DNA of 64,000 nucleotides from Byssochlamys sp. IMV 00236 (lineage: Eukaryota; Ascomycota; Eurotiomycetes; Eurotiales; Thermoascaceae). Position numbers and translations under genes: made by a program. Below the pieces are notes generated by a model. It was given only the letters and a program-made list of their open reading frames with translations. It searched no databases and was not told where the DNA came from. Positions 10,734 through 21,879 of the stretch are shown in pieces. How positions within the stretch are numbered: the stretch's first letter is position 1; every line of letters begins with the position of its first letter. The DNA is taken from assembly GCA_001931875.2 (NCBI GenBank), contig MSJH02000604.1, forward strand, positions 62,001-126,000, read 5' to 3'.

Positions 10734-13700
10734 TTATTCCGAATCACTGTCCACAACGAAGCCCCCTCTCATTTGTCTGCGCGATGGTGCTACGATTGGC
10801 GCGTCCTCGTCATCGTCGTCATCGTCGACGGTAGCTGCGTTGACAGTAGTGGCTTGTGGTTTAGCTGATGAACGGTCCTCGACAGCTGTTTGACTCCGCC
10901 TTTCTTTGCTGAAAGCGAGATCGTCGTCAAAGTCCATTTCATCTTCAGCTGAAGTAAGCGGCGTTTCATTGTCGACGACCTCATTGCTGGCGGAACCTGC
11001 TCTCGGAGGGCTAGGCGACTGTTCGGCCACGGTCATGAGGACATCATCATCGCTCTCACCATCATCACTGCCTCCTCCAAATATGCTGGGCCGAGGACGT
11101 TTACGCCCTACGCTGCTAGCCTCCTGTTCACCATCCGTGCTCATTCTCTTCCCGCCCTTCTTTTTGGTCGTCGTCGATTCCGCTGGATCTTCCACGATGC
11201 CGGTGAGCAGAGCTTTCCGGATCCGCTTGGCTTGAGCCTTTCTTCGTTCCTCCTCCAGGCGGAAGAATTCTTCATCAGCGTCCTCATCACTTTCTTCGTC
11301 GCTGGCATGGATATATAGATCACTCTTGATCTTAGCTTGCCGTGCCAAGGCATTGGCCTCGCGGGTACGACGGCGAGCTTCTAGTGTTTCATCATCCAGC
11401 GGTCGATGCTCCTCAGTGCCCTGTCGCCGCTTGCGTCGCTTCTGTTTTAATTCTTCCAGTACATTCGACTTCGACCGAATATTCGGAGGGAATAGAGGAC
11501 CATCAGGAATGATATCTTCACCTTCCGAGTCGGCTCCAAAATCAACCTCCATAGGCCCTTGGCTATCGGCTCTGGTGCTTCTGTTCACTTTCCGCCGAAG
11601 CTGGTGCCGAGGATCTTCTCCGTTGACCTCCTGCATAGGATTATTTCGACTCTTTTCAATCGTGTCCTTGATATCTTGTAACGCTTTTGCCGTGAACGAA
11701 GACGGAACAACCCAGGATGTGCCAGGGACATCTTCAAGTCCGAGCCGTTCAAGCCCGATTAGGTTCATCAGAAGACGAAGTTTGGCATTACCAAACATGG
11801 CTGCTCGACAGGCTTCGTCGGCAGGTTTGATACCTATGCTTGAATTAGTAACTACCACGTTGGTATTATCACGATGTCAAACGTACTAATCATAGGATTC
11901 GGTGCTGCAGAAGCATCAGGATCTTCTGCTCGTCGAGCTTCGTCCTGAACTTCCCATGAGCCCCTCTCTTCTGCTGCTGAACCAAGGACGTCGCTGATCC
12001 ACTTCACAAGATCGCCTCGACCATCCATCATCAGAGCCGAAACAACTACGGCTAATTGGTCGTCTTTTGTCGAAGCAGCCTGAGGGTGGACTTCCAGCTC
12101 AGCGGGGGCTCTCCTCTCAGATAGCGTCTGTCTTTCGTAACCGTATTCCAGGTAGAACAATGTCGCGTTTATTTTACTGAACAGCATCTCAACAACGAGG
12201 GCTGGGCGTTGATCCATTTTCTTGACCAATCTCCGTATCACTTGTTTCACGAGTTCTTCCCAGTCACGGAAGCTTGGCTTACTCTTGTCGAGGCCTTCAG
12301 GTCCCTTAATCATCCGATAGAATAGGTTGATAATATCAACTCGGAACAATAGAACGCTCATCTCCTGCTTAAAAGCGACACGGTAAAAGAAACGATGAGC
12401 ACGTTTCAGTTGTTCTTGGTCCAGCTCCCGATAAAACTTCGTGAAAGCCACAAATGTATCGACGGATTTTTGATTGCAGAACTTGGCGGCGAAACGGTTA
12501 AAATCGAATTTTCGCTCTTTCGATACTCTAGCCGCGTCGGCGAGCTCTTCTGCCTCGGAGCCATCTTCTTCATTCTCGTCGTCATTGCCACCATCGTCAG
12601 TGGGATTTGCAGATTGCTCTGCCTTCTTCCGTCTCGCACGCCGGCGCGACCTTACTTGCATGTCAACATTCTCCTTCGAGTATCGCTCTAGCATACGTAG
12701 GAAGACATGGCACAACTCTGTGCAAGCATCCAAGTAGCCAAAACCTTGGTCTTTGAAGCCGCGCACGATAGCTAGAACCCTGTCATGGGTAGTTTCTTCA
12801 TAAAAGATACGGTTCTGGATATTGTCGGCGATTTCCTGGTCCTCTTCGAGTGATGAAAGAGCCATCTCCTGTACGGTCAACAATATCTGTGTAAAGCAAC
12901 GCATGGACGCGTTAAGGTCATGCCACTCCTTATGGTCCATGAAGTACTGCATTGCACGATTCAGGAAAACGAAAGTCTCCTGGTTGAGAACCCCTGCGAC
13001 CAGGGAAAAGCTGTCTGGCTCAATCTCTCTCGAAGTACTTTTGTTTTTCTCGCGCTGCTCCTTTTGACGGGCACGCCGTGCGCGCTCGGCTTGCAGGAAC
13101 CAGGAGATCACATAGAAGAATTGCGGAGTGTGGATATCAAGAACGCGATCGGCTTCACGCTCGATGGCCTTTCGCACGTGCGTAAGAAGAGGATTAAAGC
13201 CGGAGTCCAGAAATTCCTCTACAAATGTTCGGAGATTCCCAGTAGCTTGCGAATTGAGGTGGACGGGCGTATCGAAATCGTTATTCAAATTGACATCATC
13301 ATTTCTGCGTTGCTGTCGCGGTTTGTTCCACTTTTTGGTCTGATCCATTTTATATAACGTTGTTTGGCCGTCTTTAAGGGTATCTTGTCCCGAAACCGTA
13401 GAGACCTTGGCGTCGTCTCGTTTTACCCAAATCATGGTTCCAAAACGGCCGTGTCTGGTTGGTGCGTTCTTCGCGTACTCTCTTTTCTTGCTGGATTCCT
13501 TGCCTAGCAACTCGCTAAGCTCATCTGTTCGCTTCGCCTTGCGTTGAGCATCGTCCATGAAGAGTTTCTCCACATTAACTCCTCGGATGAGGTGGAATAA
13601 TATCTCCAGCAGAATCACGTCCTGAGTATTGAAGTCATCCCCCATGTTCGAGCACATCGTGAGCAGTAATGCGAAAACGTCCTGAGCCTGGAAGGCATTG

Positions 13701-14465
13701 ATGGTTGCAGACCGTGATGTCTCCTCTTCTTCGCCCTCAGCAGCTAGGCGAGGATTTGGCGCGATGGTTGCAAGATTCCGAAACAGGTACAGAATTAGCT
13801 TGAGGATACCCTCGTCTCGAGCTGTGCGTTCCGACCGCGGAACAGCCATACTAGGCAGGCCTAACTTGATAATTGCCCGAAGCATGCCGGTGCTGCTCTG
13901 ATCGAGCAACCCCCGCTTATATTGAATTTGTACCTGCTGCAGATATGGCATATGGCGATGGTGATTGACGGTCATCTGGCTGTGCGGTTCGACAGGCCAT
14001 GTTAGAGGGACGAGCAATTCCACTAAGAGGGGTCAGCCATTGATCCTTTCTCTGCAGTTCCAGTCCACTCACAGCATGCTAACGCGATTCTTGTCATATG
14101 CTTATTGTTCTGGCCCGATTCCCACCACAGAGATAAAATCGGTACCAGGTCTCCGTTCACTATATTCGCCTCTCCAAGACATCGCGCCACGTCCATGCGA
14201 TTGGACTTCGTATCATACAATTTCAGCCATCGTTTGATATCCCGCAGACACGCAAAGGCATCGTCTCCCAGAACATATTTGTCCGCATCCACGCCGTTAA
14301 AGCCACCGAGCTAGCAAAACAGACAATTAGTGTCCACGGCCTCCAGAGCAAAGACAGCGCGCGCAAAGATCAACTTACCGCAGTGACCAAGGAGTAGACA
14401 TAGGCGCGAACTTCGGGATCGACGACCTGGACATTCTGCCCGACCTGGACGGCTTCAGTATCCAT
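10734..14465 (-). CDS. tof1: Replication fork protection protein Tof1/Swi1 (Timeless family)
   Basis: This is the Timeless-family half of the fork-protection complex; it pairs with Csm3/Tipin to stabilise stalled forks and mediate checkpoint signalling. Exons on the minus strand are 14465-14379, 14310-14073, 14022-11887 and 11833-10734, giving 1186 aa, a normal fungal length. The start reads MDTEAVQVGQNV and is followed by VDPEVRAYVYSLVTALGGFNG across intron 1. The TIMELESS domain includes ACLRDIKRWLKLYD and LELLVPLTWPVEP (formed across intron 2), then YLQQVQIQYKRGLL. The last 350 residues are acidic and basic low complexity (EESDEDADEEFF, KKKGGKRMS) and end VVDSDSE, as is common in this family. 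Two MluI-box sites lie about 115-128 bp upstream, consistent with S-phase transcription. Confidence 0.95.
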
Positions 14466-14579
14466 CCTGGCGACGTCAATCCCGGTGGATGGACTTGGCC
14501 TCAGTAGTATCTGGCTATCAGCAACATTGATCCCTTTTGAGGATCTCTCGATAAAGACCAATTAGAACGCGAGAACGAA

Positions 14580-14593
14580 ACGCGTCGACGCGT
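14580..14593. promoter_or_regulatory. Two tandem MluI cell-cycle boxes (ACGCGT)
   Basis: ACGCGT occurs at 14580-14585 and again at 14588-14593, 2 bp apart and about 115 bp upstream of the tof1 ATG. ACGCGT is the established binding core of MBF, which drives G1/S expression of DNA-replication genes in yeasts. Use in this fungus is inferred. Confidence 0.6.
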
Positions 14594-14597
14594 CGGC

Positions 14598-14603
14598 CCT
14601 CGG
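14598..14603. promoter_or_regulatory. CCTCGG box (FarA/FarB-type fatty-acid response element)
   Basis: CCTCGG is the known core for the fatty-acid-responsive regulators FarA/FarB in Aspergillus. It lies about 204 bp upstream of the beta-oxidation dehydrogenase start, which is a fitting target. A single hexamer is weak evidence alone. Confidence 0.45.
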
Positions 14604-14806
14604 GACCGGCTGTACTTTATGCCGAAGGGCCGAGAATAGCCGATGACGTCGGGCCAAACACGTGCGGGACTCCGGGGTCGGCGAAGTAATTATTAGGATG
14701 CGGAGAGAAGTAATTAATTAATCAATCAATCTGTTTGTTTGATCTGCTCTCTGTCGCTTTCTCTTCTTCAACTGCACTGTTGCTAGTTGCTCCCTCTTTT
14801 GACAAC

Positions 14807-15882
14807 ATGTTTGCAGCCACCCTAAGAAGAAGAGGCCTTCCAATGGCCGCCCGCTCCTTCAGCACCACGGTCCGCATGTCTGCTGCCGAGGTCAAGAAGC
14901 TGGGTGTGATAGGAGCCGGTCAGATGGTGAGCATTCACAGTTTTCAAGGCCACGCCCCTCAACTACATTCTAATACTTCATTAGGGTCTTGGAATTGCAT
15001 TGGTTGCTGCTCAGAAGGCACAGGTGCCTGTAACCCTTGTCGATAGCTCCCAGGCTTCCCTGGACAAGGGCCTCAAGTTTGCCGGTACGGTTTTCTCTGG
15101 AAATTCGCAGCCTCAAACCTACCACTGACCAATGATTCTTTATAGACAAGCTTCTAGAGAAGGATGTCAGCAAGGAGCGCATCACCCGCGATGCCGCAGA
15201 CGCTGCGCGCGCCCGGCTCTTTCCTAGTACCAGCCTGGACGACCTCTCCGATGTAGATTTCGTGATTGAGGCCGTCCCCGAAATCCCCGACTTGAAGACC
15301 AGTATTTTCTCCAAGCTGGCCCAGATCGCTCCCAAGCACGCCATTCTGGCTACAAACACTTCCTCCATCTCAATCACCAGGATCGCTGCTGCGACTACAA
15401 CCGACAAGACAGATCTTCAAGCGCCCTCCCGCGTCATCTCTACCCACTTCATGAACCCTGTCCCCGTGCAGAAGGGTGTTGAGATCATCTCTGGTCTCCA
15501 GACGTCTCCCGAGACCGTGGAAACCGCAATTGCATTCGTCGAGCGCATGGGCAAAATCCCCGCCCGCTCCGCTGACGCTCCTGGGTTCTTGGCCAACCGC
15601 ATCCTGATGCCGTATATCAACGAAGCTATCATCTGTCTGGAGACGGGAATCGGTGCCCGTGAAGATATCGATAGCATCATGAAGTATGGAACTAATGTTC
15701 CCATGGGACCTCTCACCCTGGCCGACTTCATCGGTCTGGATACCTGCTTGGCTATCATGAACGTGTTGCACACGGAGACCGGTGATAGCAAGTACCGGCC
15801 CTCTGGCTTGCTGAAGAAGATGGTCGATGCGGGCTGGCTGGGTAAGAAGAGCGGAAAGGGATTCTACGACTACCAGAATTAA
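14807..15882 (+). CDS. Mitochondrial 3-hydroxyacyl-CoA (3-hydroxybutyryl-CoA) dehydrogenase
   Basis: It oxidises (S)-3-hydroxyacyl-CoA to 3-ketoacyl-CoA with NAD+, probably in mitochondrial short-chain fatty-acid and amino-acid catabolism. Exons 14807-14926, 14985-15084 and 15146-15882 give 318 aa. The start MFAATLRRRGLPMAARSFSTT is an arginine-rich, acid-free presequence. The NAD-binding loop GVIGAGQMGLGIALVAA is created by splicing out intron 1. The catalytic His lies in STHFMNPVP, and the Ser/Asn-containing segment NTSSISI is present. The 3HCDH C-terminal dimer domain includes APGFLANRILMPYINEAI and ends GKKSGKGFYDYQN. An in-frame upstream ATG exists, but the presequence favours 14807. The protein lacks a peroxisomal SKL-type end. 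Confidence 0.95.
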
Positions 15883-16263
15883 GTGAGAAAACGTATATAA
15901 TATTCAGCGTCGCGGTGATTATGATTCAACCCAATCTAAGATTCCGAATACCCTAAAGCTAGCAAGAAATGTGTATGAAATGCAATCTGGATAGTTGTTC
16001 TCGGTGTCAATCTTATATTTTGAATGGGTCAGTTGTCTAGCCTTACATATTGAGTCGACAACTACAATTGCGAAGAAGACATGGCTCAAGATCAAAAATT
16101 TCCATAACTAAGATCAAGGGTATCATTTAATCAAAGCCGCCTGCAAACCCTCCCCCTTCTCTAAGACATTTAAAACATAGAAGCCTTTTTTTCACACCTT
16201 TCAAAACATCCTGACGAACTCCTTAGTCGTACACCATCAAGATTACGAAATTGGAACTATGCG
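15883..16263. other. Intergenic between convergent genes
   Basis: This AT-rich sequence holds the 3' ends of the dehydrogenase (+) and arp6 (-). I see nothing further. Confidence 0.5.
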
Positions 16264-17844
16264 TTATGATGATCCAGAGAATTTCTTTCCAGTCCAGGTG
16301 GAACCGTGTTCTAGATACTGTTGCCGTGTAATAGCGACTTGTTTCAGTTCTTCTCTGTTCGTCGCGAAACGTGATGCACCCAGCCAAGTGGAGCGTATGG
16401 GGCTAGGATAGAGGTCAATATGAGCCTGATATCGGGATGGGGAGAAGACAATACTCACTCCTTGGGCCTTCGGACTCGTACTTCACATTCTGCGGACGCG
16501 ATTTGACGGAGATCACGGTATCTGGATGTTCTCGTAAGTAACAAAACAGTCAACGGCCCTGGAAGAAACTTACAGTCTCTCCATAAATCCCGGGATCAGA
16601 GAGTTGCCGCCCACAACTAGCACATTGGCAAGGAAAGCAGCCTGTAATGCTGTGGGAAGGACAGATAAACTCTGCATGATCACATCCGGGATCCCAGCCT
16701 GCTTCATCCCAATATCACTCGGGTTGAAGAGGATTTCCGGGACAGTGAACCGCTCATTGCCCAGGACGAGGACATCTTCAGACAAGGACTCTCCACCAAC
16801 TCCGGACAGAAGGCTCTTCCTCTTCTTCGCGTTGAGGAAAGGATCATGCGGTCGCACAAATCCTTTCTTGTTTGCGTTGGGATCTGGCAGAACATAATCC
16901 ACCACAACCCCCTCCCCGGGATCAGGTTGGCCGCGTTTTCGGTTCCCTTTCCAGGTCCGCTCCATATCGCCGGAGAAGTCCCCAGTTACATAACAGACAG
17001 CCTCCTTGACCTCATTCATAATGTACGTCTCATCCACCACGTTATACTGTCTTATCGAGACCATTTCTTTGATATAATTCGTAAGGTGCTTGCCACCTAA
17101 ATCGAGTCTTCGTATCCCGCGCTGAAGCGGTCGGCCTTTGTACACGGGAGTAACAGTAGTGTGCGAGTAGCCAGAATCGACGACCAGCAGGCATTCTATC
17201 GGCACGACAGAAGAGTCTGTTATCTGCTTTCCAGGATCACCAAATAGAGAATGTAGCTCGTTCCATGCGTTCAGTGACGGGCCTGGGTAGAAATGGTGCC
17301 AGTCAGCATACGAATTCGAACATGCTCAGGGACCTGTCGACAATAACGTACCAACGCATCTCAAATATCCTCCAAATCCCCATTCCTCCATTACAATCTC
17401 GTCTGCGTTCTTCTGCAGCGCCGGCAGCCCGTTGGGTGCCTCCGTGAGCACCAGAGTCGTATTCTCGGGGTCGGTAATGTGCAGATTACTATTCCGAACC
17501 GTCTTTCCATCGAAGAAAGACTGTTCCCAAATCTCCTTCTGTGCTTCCCAGTTCACTATGTAGCCTTTCTCCACTGGTCGACGGAAGGCTACTTCGTTCC
17601 ATTCGGCGACGTGCGACGAGAGCTGCGAGGCGAGAAAGGTTCGATTCCCGCGAGTTTTGACAAACGCATTAGGTATCACGGAACAAGACGAAAGCGCTTC
17701 ATCCTCATCTTCTGGAGGTGGGAAGGAGGGTGCGTAGCCTGCCTTGATCGTGTATGCGCCATTGTCGATGATGAAGGTCTTTTGGGGCAACTCTTGCACA
17801 GAAGGTACGGGTTTTGCCGGCGCGCGAGACTTGCTAGGCGCCAT
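16264..17844 (-). CDS. arp6: Actin-related protein 6 (SWR1/INO80-type chromatin complex)
   Basis: Arp6 is a nuclear actin-fold subunit of the SWR1 complex that deposits H2A.Z. Exons 17844-17352, 17282-16574, 16521-16459 and 16402-16264 give 467 aa. The actin fold begins at KTFIIDNGAYTIKAGYA and continues with ECLLVVDSGYSHTTVTPVY (phosphate loop 2), GGKHLTNYIKE and LANVLVVGGNSLIPGFMERL. The short exons 3 and 4 supply VRVRRPKDPIRSTWLGASRFA. A basic insert near residues 260-310 (RKRGQPDPGEG, NAKKRKSLL) and a proline-rich N-terminus fit Arp6 rather than conventional actin. The family is certain; assignment to Arp6 rather than another Arp is strong. Confidence 0.93.
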
Positions 17845-18359
17845 ATTCGAGTGAGCTGTCGTAAGGATTCAATAAATGGATATCGTGAGAGCCATAGACC
17901 CCGACGCAGCTGATCACGCCGTTCGCTGCTAAGTATGCTGGAAAATCGCGAGCTATGTATTTGCTGCGGCGCCGCCAATGTACGCGGTTATATTTGCGTC
18001 AAACAGCGCCCCCACAAGGGAGCGGAACCGGTTCCGGCCGCCTTACTACAAAGTCGGGTTCTTTGCAGGATATAATGTTGCACTTTTTGAAACCCTCCCA
18101 GAATCATAATGACAGTAGACCTACTGCAATATGATATATTGTATGTCGGCGTACTGGTTGCCCTGGTCAGAAAATAAGCCACCTCACCGTGTCTCCGATA
18201 AGTGTATTACCATCTCCGGTTTAGCAAGCATGGTTTACTCCATCTATACAGTCGTGACACATATCTTGAATTGAACTAAATAAGAAGGGGGAGCTAATCT
18301 GAGTTTCTTGTGTCTTATATGACATTTGAATCACCCTTCAGGACATTCTGATCACGCGC
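17845..18359. other. Intergenic: promoter of arp6 and 3' flank of the pseudokinase-like gene
   Basis: Nothing recognisable beyond the expected flanks. This is the left edge of the accessory island. Confidence 0.45.
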
Positions 18360-19332
18360 TTAATCAGGAGGACCAGGCTGCAATCCCCACCGTCGCCAAA
18401 TGCGTTCGGCAACATCGATATAGTGTGGTCGTCCCGACCATTTGAAGTCCACCATATAGCTTCGAAAGATGTCAGCAGACATTTCCACATACTATATATA
18501 CTCTCAGCTTACCATTTCTCATTCTCAGCATCCCATATGAGAGTCGGATTGCCACCCTTACTCACGACTCCACATCGTTTGGTATCCCTGTGTGCAAGTT
18601 GATTAGTACAGAGATAGAAATATCACTTGCTTCCCCCGAAAACTGGTACTTACTCTAGTGCTTCTTTGAAAGCTTTAAAAATCCTTTTCCTTTCAGCCTG
18701 AGGCATGGTTTGATAGTCGTAATCCCCTTCACCAAGTGGGACTCCAGGACACCAGGTCATAAGAAGATAAGAGATGAATCCAGTGGGCACAATTCCATCA
18801 TCTCCTTGTTTTGTATGCAATTCTGCAACCAAGTGCGGAGCATGCTTGGCTGTATTTTGTGTGAGTTTACGCAAAGCCTTAATCTCAGATGCCATATCCT
18901 CAGACCGGTTGATATCAGCTTGTGCTTTTCTGGCAGCAGCGCTCGTAAACTCAGCATCGATCCAAGGGATTCTAGGTCAATCAGATTCAATAGATTAGAA
19001 AGCAAAGACTTCGATAAAAAAAATTGGGGATATTATGTAGTAGCCTACTGCATGTAAATTTTTATAGCGTGTTTAACTCCTAGACCATCTTTCTGCTTGC
19101 ATGAGAATACCGCCCGTGCGACAGAGCGCAAATTATGAGCAATACTCTCTTCCCTGGTGATCTGGATTGAGTTCTCACTAATTTTTTGGTCGAGCACCCA
19201 AATGACATTTGGATCATTAGGGAAAATGATCTCTTTTCCTTGCCAAATGTCCGGTCCGAAGAACTTCATCTTCGTATTTAGAAGCTTTTGAGGTCGAGAA
19301 TAGCTTTCAAATGCTGCTACGGATTTTCTCAT
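18360..19332 (-). CDS. Kinase-fold orphan protein, probable pseudokinase
   Basis: Exons 19332-19049, 18971-18654, 18587-18513 and 18459-18360 close to 258 aa. The sequence has the outline of an atypical aminoglycoside-phosphotransferase-like kinase seen as orphans in Eurotiales genomes. A beta-strand lysine lies in HAIKIYMQ, a helix in EIKALRKL, a hinge in YLLMTWCPGVPLGEG, and a C-lobe segment reads GGNPTLIWDAENEKCYMVDF. The metal-binding Asn and the DFG-position Asp (VDF) are present. The catalytic-loop Asp expected five residues before the Asn is Val, so activity is doubtful. The protein is short, without C-terminal extension or targeting signal. It shares a 192-bp divergent promoter with an unknown gene. 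Function unknown; kinase-fold assignment moderate. Confidence 0.7.
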
Positions 19333-19524
19333 TCAGTCCCAGTCCTAGAGAGGAGAAGAAAAAGGCTCTATCACTGATTAAGCTCAGCCTTCGGGCAAGA
19401 ATTGCTTTCTTTCTAAGGTTGCACTTTATGTACGTAATTCCATAACTTAGCACGTCCCATGGGAGGTCATGTGCCGCCGGACCTTAATAAATATCATCGT
19501 CATCGTCATTAATATCATATCAAA

Positions 19525-20579
19525 ATGGCCGAGTCTCTCTTACTCCTACAGAAGCCCAATCGCTGGACAGCCAGGCATCTCGAAGTCGCTAGAGTGAGGG
19601 TAATTCAAGATGTATCTGCAGCTGAACTTCTCGGGGACTTCTACCCAGAAGATGGAGATCCTGGTGAGAGACATGCATAATAGAGCCCCCTATATTCCAA
19701 TACAACATCATTCTAATCCTTAGAATTGCCCCAGCAGAATTTGAAAACATCGCAGAACAACTATGTGGCCCGAGTCGAGAAGAGATGGAGAGAAGCGTCG
19801 AGACGATGCATCTCACGTACGACAAGACGGCCTTGATCGCATTGTTCGAAGATCTTTACATGATTCTGAAAGTGGATGTGAAACAGTATCGTTATTGGTT
19901 TAAGCACTGGCTGTGTAAACTGGTCGAGGGAATTCAGTTTCGAACATCTTCACTGACCGGTCTATTTGTGTATGTCTAGCCATCCAACACTAAATCATTA
20001 ATGGGTCGGTTCTAACTACAGTAAAAAGGAATACCTCCAGACGCACAACTGATATCAGGGTTGACATACCACGATTATCGCGCGCTCATATGAAGGTGGA
20101 TTGCACTGTTTTAAAATTCAACAAGGAAGAAGATTCTCTCACTATTCCTCTTGCAGTTCTTTCTGTAAGTGTCAATATATCCTATCTTGAACTGTTCATT
20201 ACAAAAGCTCTGACTACTCAAGATTATCAAAACGAAATGTGAAGAGAGCGTTGAGATCTCTCGGTATGAAGCCCCGCAGTGTTTAGCGCAAACCATTATG
20301 GCCTACTCTCGCAACCCCGGACTGGAACAGTACTACGGATTTGTTATTAACCTTGATCGAACTGTTTTGCAAATCAGCAAGGCTGTTGTGGGTCAAGCAT
20401 ACCTAAAGAGCTTCTGGGAAGATGGATCTATCACCGAGGATATACAACTACATCGTGCAAAGAAATTAGACCTTCTTGATCGTGATGGACGCAGGGAGTT
20501 CTCAAGGCTTATAATAGGAATATCTAAGTTCATTTTGGCAAATGAACAGTCGAAGATTATCCAGGAAGGACTGCACTGA
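19525..20579 (+). CDS. Orphan protein of unknown function, divergent partner of the pseudokinase
   Basis: The best model is exons 19525-19663, 19735-19969, 20029-20164 and 20223-20579, giving 288 aa. The second acceptor (19734 or 19737) and third acceptor (20028) are chosen by frame. The N-terminus MAESLLLLQKPNRWTARHLE and the middle region YRYWFKHWLCKLVEG are helical and match no family I know. The C-terminal half reads VDCTVLKF, IPLAVLSIIKTK, APQCLAQTIMAYSRNP, then YYGFVINLDRTVLQISKA. This alternation of strands and a helix is loosely like degenerate PD-(D/E)XK nuclease-fold proteins of fungi, but I cannot confirm the catalytic residues. The gene has four frame-closing exons, which argues for a real gene rather than a chance ORF. 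Confidence 0.55.
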
Positions 20580-20975
20580 AAGGAGAGATGCAAGCTTTAG
20601 GGGAAGTTCCCACGTAACGACCATGTGTAGGCAGACCCGCTGCCATCATAAAGTGGATGTGTTACCTTAAGGTCCATAGGGAAACTTCGAAAGACCACTA
20701 GTTTCTCTGTGGGGTGTATGAAAGGGCTCGAGATGTAAGTATGAGAGGTAGGTGGCGCTAAGACAGCAGCTAACCAACCTCACCTCAGTGCCGTGGATCG
20801 TAAGGCACCAGGCTTCCTGATCTTGCCAGTTCTGAATGAGACATCACCTGATCCAGCATCTCCGATTTCCTGCGCAAGTACAGCTTTCTTCCTTCCCACT
20901 GTTGTGCTTGATACCGCCAGAATGTCGCCGTTTGGCCTGGAACGATAAATCAGAACCGACTACATCGACGGACAG
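20580..20975. other. Intergenic flank within the accessory island
   Basis: No open frame of interest and no recognisable element. Confidence 0.4.
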
Positions 20976-21868
20976 TCAATTCAACAACTTGCCTCGAACG
21001 AAATGTTGGGATACCTGCCAAGCCTGCCCGATCCTGTGTGTGAACCCTCGCTGCCGATGACCAGACCACCATCCAACCTTTCCTTGTATCGTTTTCCCCA
21101 GTGAAGCACTTTCCGCCGAGATAGGCATCTCGGGGAACCAGTTTAGATGCCTATCTGCATCTTGGTCGTCAGGACGGTTTAGGCGATCCGTATTGGCCGA
21201 ATCCTTGGCCTTAGCATCATCTCTGGGGGCTAGCCAAATCTTGAGTTTGGTATCCGTAGGTATACTTCGATAGTTAGCAATATGATACTCAGGAACCGAG
21301 TCCAACTATGCCCACTTAGATAGAAAGAGTCATGAAGAACCCCCAATTCCTGCGTGAGTACAGTACTAGCGAGTTCCTGTAGACAGTTTTTTGAGGCAGT
21401 TTCCTCTTTGTTTTCATCTGAAGAAGCGCAGATGTCGCTTTCTGGGCTCGGGTTTTCGATGTTAACGCGCACCTTCTTGCTCGTGACGCATTGTTTGATC
21501 TTGGCGGGAAACTGGAAGTTCTCCAGGTCCTTCGCAGAAGTACGTGGCATCCGCCACGACGGGTCAAACCAGTATAAGACGTGCAATAGGAGTTGCTTCA
21601 CCTGGGGGCCGTACTTTTTGCACTCTTGATGAAACTGTGCAACGCTAGGGAGTGCAAGCTGATTCGCTGTACCGCGCGAGGCCAGACGTTCAAAGACTTC
21701 GCAGTACGCGTCGTCGGAGAGGAGGATTAGGAATCCGGGGCGTCGATAGTTAGGTATAATCCAACCCGGCGTAGTTATGGGCTTCGCCAATTTGGGCCAC
21801 TGGACCTCGTCGTTGTCGCCATTTGAATCAAACTGGTCCGCATTGATCCCATACCAATTTCCCTTTTG
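20976..21868 (-). pseudogene. Uncharacterised decayed or lineage-specific coding remnant
   Basis: Two open stretches on the minus strand (21790-21230 and 21305-20976) lie just downstream of the gypsy pol fragment. The first extends upstream in frame to about 21868 and includes VQWPKLAKPITTPGWIIPNY, DDAYCEVFERLASRG and VLYWFDPSWRMPRT. The second contains PEYHIANYRSIPTDTKLKIW. They are linked by a frame change near 21305. No family is recognised. It could be the 3' end of the same retroelement, a captured host fragment or a broken gene. Confidence 0.4.
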
Positions 21869-21879
21869 CTAGTTATATC

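Larger units (their letters stand above)
14466..14806. promoter_or_regulatory. Bidirectional promoter, tof1 (-) / 3-hydroxyacyl-CoA dehydrogenase (+)
   Basis: These 341 bp lie between two divergent start codons. They contain two ACGCGT boxes and one CCTCGG box, listed separately, and an AT-rich TTAATTAATCAATCAAT stretch near 14710-14730. Confidence 0.6.
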
